Part shown: positions 43,337 through 47,796 of the stretch, in pieces
Layout: the number at the start of each line of letters is the position of its first letter
How positions within the stretch are numbered: position 1 is the first letter of the stretch
NCBI GenBank assembly: GCA_016788375.1
Contig: JAEUSI010000007.1
Location: forward strand, 1-47,796
DNA from: Ignavibacteria bacterium
GTDB taxonomy: Bacteria; Bacteroidota; Ignavibacteria; Tepidaquicellales; Tepidaquicellaceae
Reading direction: 5' to 3'
DNA: 47,796 nt
Notes under the pieces: generated by a model
What the model saw: only the letters and a program-made list of their open reading frames with translations
Told to the model about the DNA's origin: nothing
Databases searched by the model: none
Translations under genes and position numbers: made by a program

Positions 43337-43454
43337 TATTTGTGTAAAGAATAATTCAGCTTATGCTTATGAAATATTTTGAATTGCTGTACTGATTTAT
43401 CCTGCTGATTTATTTAATGACAGTTTATATTTTTTGAAGTTATGTTTCCTATGC

Positions 43455-43513
43455 AAAAAAAAGTTTTTCAAATGTGAAGATTCAGAATCTTCTTCAAATG
43501 AAAAACTTTTTTA
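43455..43513. terminator. Long bidirectional terminator hairpin
   Basis: AAAAAAGTTTTTCA (43457-43470) pairs with TGAAAAACTTTTTT (43499-43512) and the centre folds further as GAAGATTC-A-GAATCTTC (43477-43493), leaving a small internal loop. T-tracts end it on both strands. It sits between the convergent GTPase gene and the barrel gene at 43555. Confidence 0.8.
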
Positions 43514-43554
43514 TTAAAATGAAATAACAACTTACTTTTTATAAGGCTTCTTAA

Positions 43555-44208
43555 CTATCTGCCGAAATCATATGAAACACCGCCGGAATATTCAAATCCG
43601 GTCATCATGGCAGAAGGCTGATCTATGTATGAATCCCCGTTCTGGTAAAAACTGTTATTGTAATTGATGTTAAAGTTTATGCCGACATTTCTTGCAAATT
43701 TAACATCAAATCCGAATCCGACCTGAAATGCATATTTAATCAGAAACTGATCATCCTGTCCGCCGGCAAGATAGTTATTGTTGGTAATAAGATTAATGCC
43801 GTTCATGAATGAGAAATACGGCATTACGATATTTTTATAAACATAATACCTTCCTCCGATATGAACAGGATACACCTTGAAATCAGCGTATCCGGAATCA
43901 ACCCCTGCTCTTAATTCATGCGTCATATATCCTATCCGCAGAACTGCAAGCCATGAATTCGGAAAATACTTTCCGTAATTTAAAAGAACTCCGCTTCCGT
44001 AATCATATTTATCACCGAATTGCCCGAGATTGCGGATATAATTGTAACTGACAAACACCTGATTATCAAGCTGTTTCAGATAATCCTTATTATTCATTTG
44101 TTTAAGATAATCCTTGTTTTTCAGACCGGATGAATTCCCGTGATTCAGGGACTGGGAATAGCTGAGTCCTGAAACCGCAAAAGTTAATATTAATAAAATT
44201 ATTTTCAT
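43555..44208 (-). CDS. Outer-membrane beta-barrel-like protein
   Basis: A 217-residue protein with a signal peptide (1-19, ending SYSQ). The mature part alternates aromatic and polar residues in strands typical of small 8-10-strand barrels: QVFVSYNYIRNL, AVLRIGYMTHEL, FQVGFGFDVKF, GINFNINYNN and the final SGGVSYDFGR. A short exact duplication, NKDYLKQ, occurs at 31-37 and 40-46, before the first strand. The function is unknown. It begins 16 bases after the DUF3943 gene, so the two are probably one operon. Confidence 0.75.
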   Translation of the reverse strand: MKIILLILTFAVSGLSYSQSLNHGNSSGLKNKDYLKQMNNKDYLKQLDNQVFVSYNYIRNLGQFGDKYDYGSGVLLNYGKYFPNSWLAVLRIGYMTHELRAGVDSGYADFKVYPVHIGGRYYVYKNIVMPYFSFMNGINLITNNNYLAGGQDDQFLIKYAFQVGFGFDVKFARNVGINFNINYNNSFYQNGDSYIDQPSAMMTGFEYSGGVSYDFGR

Positions 44209-44224
44209 AAACTTATTTATAGTT

Positions 44225-45946
44225 TTATAATATTCTTGTTTTGAAGAAAACTCTTAATATGGGAGTCTGATAAGTTACATCAGGAGCATTCGTTTCAGGC
44301 TGTCCGGGTACATTGTAACCAAAGTAATCTTCCGGATAAAAATAATAACTTTTTCTTTTGTAATATCCCGCTCCGATTCCGAATACAAAATAATCCTTAA
44401 GGGGAATCTGTAAATTCACAGAACCTTCCTGAAGAAAATGCTTGGAATATGCAGGCTCGCTTTGTGTCCAGATATAATTCATTGAATACTGAATATTGAA
44501 TACTTCCCATGTATCATTATTAAAAAGCGACAGGCTTGCCTGAGCTCCGAGACCCTGACCGAAATCATAGCTTCTTCCATCAACTGAATCATAGAAATAA
44601 TCATTCGGAGTTCCTCCCATTGGAATAAATCTTATTCCGGCTCTTGTCTGAATATCAAATGTCTTGTTGACAGTCCAGTAAGAATTAAGCTGTTCGACAA
44701 CAGAAGCAGCTCCGTAAAGAAATCCGGGATTATTTATATAATTATAATTAAGAGTTGTTTCAAGTGTGTGCTTGACATTTTCCTTGTCGGATATCTGGAA
44801 CGCCATAAGACTGCCTACGGCATTCATGCTTGTAAGATTCGGAGATGAAGATGCAATTGCAATATTATAAACAAAATGTGAGAACGGTGTCGTATGATTT
44901 AACTGATACGGATCACCGTATTTAATTATCATTTCAAATATACCGTCTAATTCTTTAGGACCGGCATTATGTACAGAATCTTCCTCAAGCAGGACTCTTG
45001 TTCCGGCATCAAGCGTAAGTTCGAATTCTTTCGGTTTTCGCCAGGCAGGATTCGGAAAGACTCTTGAAATTTCTCCGTTCACAAGCCTAGTAAACAATCT
45101 TACGGGATTTACTAAACCTCCTGCAATTTCAGTCCAGACTCTGTGTGAACCTCTTGCGGTGTTGTCCGTAATCATAGTTGAAAGCCTGTAAAGAATTTCA
45201 CCGAATGCAGCGCCGTTCATTCCAGTATTTACCCAGTCATTGATGGCAGGCTGATTCGTTTCCATAAATGTTTCCCAGATATAGCTTCCGGCAAGGGCAA
45301 ACGCCGATGATTCCCAGAAATTGTATCCGTTTGACCTTCCGCTGTTATAAAACAAATTGCCGCCGTAAGGATGTGAAAACAGATTTGTCAGAAAATTATC
45401 GCCGTCATAATTCCAGCCCTGATTCAGATTGGACCATATAGACTGAAATCCGATAAAAGGCCATCTTTCTTCGGATGTTGAATCCCATGTTCTTAAATAT
45501 CTTGCCATCGCCCATGGTATGAAAATATTGAACAGCACTCCTTCGCCTACTGCCAGACCGAAATGCCTGCTGGATTCCCACGGCTTGTAGTCAGGAGGAA
45601 AGTAGTTTGATATATCCACTTTTTTATTTAACTGACCCGTAGACAGCTGAGACAAAGGAATATATTTGTCTTTGGGAGAATCCTTACTGTCAAAACTTTT
45701 TGAAAGAATGTTGTTGTTTATCCCTGATAAACTTTTTACATATGATGAAGCAAATTGATTTGATTTACCGGAATTCAGACGGAGATTTATTCCTGAATTA
45801 TTATCTGCTGCGGAAATTTTTCCGGATATGTTTTTTAATGTCAGCTTTTCTGTTTTTGGCAATTGCTGTGCTGAGGAAAATTCTGCCGACGAAGAAATCA
45901 AAGCAATTATGATTATAACACAAACAGTAAAATTTTTCATTCGCAT
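44225..45946 (-). CDS. DUF3943 outer-membrane protein
   Basis: The 573-residue protein has a signal peptide (1-27, ending SSAQ). A low-complexity linker follows to about residue 110, then the DUF3943 domain with FSHPYGGNLFYNSGRSNGYNFWESS, SYIWETFMETNQPAINDWVNT and GEILYRLSTM. The C-terminal 270 residues are beta-rich (VNLQIPLKDYFVFGIGAGYYKRKSY, ending RVFFKTRIL) and look like an outer-membrane barrel. DUF3943 function is unknown; its conserved helices suggest a lipid-facing or plug role. It is the upstream partner of the small barrel gene at 43555. Confidence 0.8.
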   Translation of the reverse strand: MRMKNFTVCVIIIIALISSSAEFSSAQQLPKTEKLTLKNISGKISAADNNSGINLRLNSGKSNQFASSYVKSLSGINNNILSKSFDSKDSPKDKYIPLSQLSTGQLNKKVDISNYFPPDYKPWESSRHFGLAVGEGVLFNIFIPWAMARYLRTWDSTSEERWPFIGFQSIWSNLNQGWNYDGDNFLTNLFSHPYGGNLFYNSGRSNGYNFWESSAFALAGSYIWETFMETNQPAINDWVNTGMNGAAFGEILYRLSTMITDNTARGSHRVWTEIAGGLVNPVRLFTRLVNGEISRVFPNPAWRKPKEFELTLDAGTRVLLEEDSVHNAGPKELDGIFEMIIKYGDPYQLNHTTPFSHFVYNIAIASSSPNLTSMNAVGSLMAFQISDKENVKHTLETTLNYNYINNPGFLYGAASVVEQLNSYWTVNKTFDIQTRAGIRFIPMGGTPNDYFYDSVDGRSYDFGQGLGAQASLSLFNNDTWEVFNIQYSMNYIWTQSEPAYSKHFLQEGSVNLQIPLKDYFVFGIGAGYYKRKSYYFYPEDYFGYNVPGQPETNAPDVTYQTPILRVFFKTRIL

Positions 45947-46083
45947 TGATTTTATTGGATAAGGAAAAACTTTTATGGGTTCAAATTACAAAAAATAAAA
46001 TTATATATAAACTTACTATTTTATAAAAAATATTTTAAATACGGTGAATTATTATCTCTCTAAATATTCTGCAACAACTGAAT

Positions 46084-46713
46084 TCATAATTCCACCGAAA
46101 CCGTAATCAGCACAAACGGATCATCAATGCTCAGATTGTAAAGATATGCCGTCAGCTCCCAGTTTTTATAGCTTCCACCGGCAAGAAATCCTGCCTGAAT
46201 GTCGGAAGAAGAATTATTCTCTACTGTATTCTCATAACTTATTCCGAAAAACAGCCAGTCTGCCGGCGAATAGGAAAAGTCAGTCCAGTTATAATAAAAA
46301 TTATTTTCGCCGTCATTGAAATCAAATACATATTCGGGATTGCTGTTAAGTTCAAATCCGGCAAAATTAAATGTTAACTCAATTCCCGCAGATGCTCCGT
46401 CTATATTCCCGGCTAGAAATCCTGCCATCGGAATTATTTTATATTCAAAATTCTTTCCTCCGGAGAAATTATATCCTGCCCACCCAGAAAATGTCTTCTC
46501 GTCTTCATAATTATACCGTGCTTCAAGATGAAGCTTTTTTTTATCCGCCTGCACAACCGGAGTGAATATAAACGGATCGGAAAAATAAAAATTTGCTTCA
46601 AGATTAATATTCCATTTTTCTGTTTCAGAAGAATCGCTTTCCTGCGAAAATGAATAAACGGGAAAATATATGGTGAGCATAAATCCCGTAATAAACATAT
46701 AAATGTTTTTCAA
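46084..46713 (-). CDS. Secreted beta-barrel-like protein
   Basis: A 209-residue protein with a signal peptide (1-24, ending SFSQ). The mature part is beta-rich with alternating patterns (KLHLEARYNYEDE, FSGWAGYNFSGG, DWLFFGISYENT, WELTAYLYNLS) and ends in a hydrophobic strand, FVLITVSVEL. This suggests an 8-10-strand outer-membrane barrel. There is no catalytic motif and no clear partner. It is separate from the DUF3943 pair by 137 bases. Confidence 0.7.
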   Translation of the reverse strand: MKNIYMFITGFMLTIYFPVYSFSQESDSSETEKWNINLEANFYFSDPFIFTPVVQADKKKLHLEARYNYEDEKTFSGWAGYNFSGGKNFEYKIIPMAGFLAGNIDGASAGIELTFNFAGFELNSNPEYVFDFNDGENNFYYNWTDFSYSPADWLFFGISYENTVENNSSSDIQAGFLAGGSYKNWELTAYLYNLSIDDPFVLITVSVEL

Positions 46714-46847
46714 CTCTGCTGTATTAAGTTATTGTCTCAATCAAGACGATGATGCTTTAAGCACCGACTTAACGGAAAACCGGTAACTAGATAACATCTG
46801 ATTTTAATTATAAAAACTTCAGATTGATTTTTAAATACAAGTGTGTT

Positions 46848-47759
46848 TCAGGCTGTCTTCAAATGCTCTCTGTTCAGCTCAGTTACTTTTTCCTTTATCC
46901 ATTCCTTGTGCGGCAGTTCAATGCTGAGATCAAATTCAGGCAAGTCTTTTACTGATTTACAGAAAGAGATGCGGTATTTGATCATTTTATAAACTGTATT
47001 AACAAAATTTTTATTCAACTTTTTTTCGGAGGCGGAAAGAGTTTTTTCATTAGATAAAAAATGTCTGTAGGAGTCAATCAGAGAAAGCGCGTTGTCAAAA
47101 AGACCGAGTTCATAATAAGATCTCAGCATAAGATTCCTCATATCAATCTTAAGCATAAAATGATCCGGCTTTATCTTGTTAATGCTTTTCAGAGCTTCGG
47201 CGAATTTTCCTCTGTGGAAATAATATTCTGAGCATCCGAAGTGATACATGTTTTCTCTTTTATCCGGCAGGATTTCCGATTTGTATTTCCTGATGAATTT
47301 ATAAGCCCACGAATATTTCTTAAGCTCAAGACTGAGAAGAAGAACAGTCCGGAAAAGTTCGACCGGAATATCGGTCGATACATCCGATTTGTAATACTTG
47401 TTTTCAAGAATGAAATTATATATTTCGAATCTTTCTTTTTCGAAGCAGAAGTTATCCCCGGATTTCACCGATTTTTTTTTCAGCATGCAGTATCTGATCA
47501 GATTTATTGTATGCAATCTGATTTCAATTCCGAGAAGTGCTGCGTTACTCAATATCAGATTCTTGTAATCAAAGTAATACTTTGTGTTATCCATGTTCGA
47601 AAACGCAAGAAAATTTGCATGATGCAGTCGGAAGATTAAGGATTCTTTTTCATTTCCGGAGTTTTCAGAAAGCATTGCAAGAAATTTACCGAAGTCTATT
47701 GTTCTGAGCATTGATAAAACGATATTGTCTTCTTCATTAATATCATATGTTTTTTTCAT
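46848..47759 (-). CDS. Helical-repeat (TPR-like) protein
   Basis: A 303-residue all-helical protein without signal peptide. The C-terminal half has repeat-like pairs: ENMYHFGCSEYYFHRGKFAEALKSINKIK and LMLRSYYELGLFDNALSLIDSYRHFL, matching a TPR-like family common in Ignavibacteria. The N-terminal half (about 1-150) is helical but diverged. No enzyme motif is present; a scaffold or regulatory role is plausible. The start is the ATG at 47759. Only 37 bases of upstream sequence are in the window, so its promoter and any partner cannot be judged. Confidence 0.75.
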   Translation of the reverse strand: MKKTYDINEEDNIVLSMLRTIDFGKFLAMLSENSGNEKESLIFRLHHANFLAFSNMDNTKYYFDYKNLILSNAALLGIEIRLHTINLIRYCMLKKKSVKSGDNFCFEKERFEIYNFILENKYYKSDVSTDIPVELFRTVLLLSLELKKYSWAYKFIRKYKSEILPDKRENMYHFGCSEYYFHRGKFAEALKSINKIKPDHFMLKIDMRNLMLRSYYELGLFDNALSLIDSYRHFLSNEKTLSASEKKLNKNFVNTVYKMIKYRISFCKSVKDLPEFDLSIELPHKEWIKEKVTELNREHLKTA

Positions 47760-47796
47760 GATATTAAGATTATCATAAATCCTGCAAATTTCCTTT

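Overview
The window is an AT-rich bacterial chromosome segment of the Bacteroidota/Ignavibacteriota (FCB) type. Three observations support this. Two secreted proteins end in a type IX secretion sorting domain with the NPFNPST signature. Most starts lack a Shine-Dalgarno (SD) and sit in A-rich leaders. Several upstream regions fit the TTTG-N19-TAnnTTTG promoter pattern. The NPFNPST form and the gene mix suggest an Ignavibacteria-like lineage; this is inference. I see no rRNA, tRNA, CRISPR array, phage or intact insertion sequence.

Layout. 0.2-5.2 kb: two type IX cargo proteins flank a small orphan unit that has its own promoter, a very strong SD and an intrinsic terminator; diverged copies of an intergenic repeat lie on either side. 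5.2-8.6 kb: a minus-strand housekeeping/stress run (small membrane protein, TPR protein, VOC protein, DUF899 thioredoxin-like protein, a DinB-like gene broken by an in-frame TGA, and a PAP2/sphingomyelin-synthase-like protein). 8.8-11.8 kb: aldo/keto reductase, a membrane-anchored YibQ-like protein and tadA, convergent with rsmA and a penicillin-acylase-family gene. 15.4-21.2 kb: a lipoprotein, a VOC protein, then a five-gene run (DUF2130 coiled-coil protein, DUF4406 protein, nitroreductase, two membrane proteins) closed by a clear terminator. 21.2-25.6 kb: marC, ppk1 and a carB gene that encodes only the N-terminal half of the enzyme.

25.7-30.4 kb: a tightly packed minus-strand operon (secreted PIG-L deacetylase, solute-binding lipoprotein, ABC ATPase, two-domain ABC permease). 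Divergent from it, 30.6-38.3 kb carries what looks like the lower part of reductive pyrimidine catabolism: NCS1 transporter, dihydropyrimidinase, class III aminotransferase and CoA-acylating (methyl)malonate-semialdehyde dehydrogenase, with a methyltransferase and a cytochrome c-like protein mixed in. Dihydropyrimidine dehydrogenase and beta-ureidopropionase are not in the window.

38.4-40.7 kb: a RAYT/IS200-like protein whose HUH motif has become Q-F-Q, with palindromic repeats at its 3' end, followed by 1.6 kb of AT-rich DNA without an intact gene. 40.7-43.3 kb: bshA (bacillithiol) and a cyclic-2,3-diphosphoglycerate-synthetase-like GTPase diverge. 43.5-47.8 kb: outer-membrane/beta-barrel-type proteins (DUF3943 and two small barrels) and a helical-repeat protein, behind a long bidirectional terminator.
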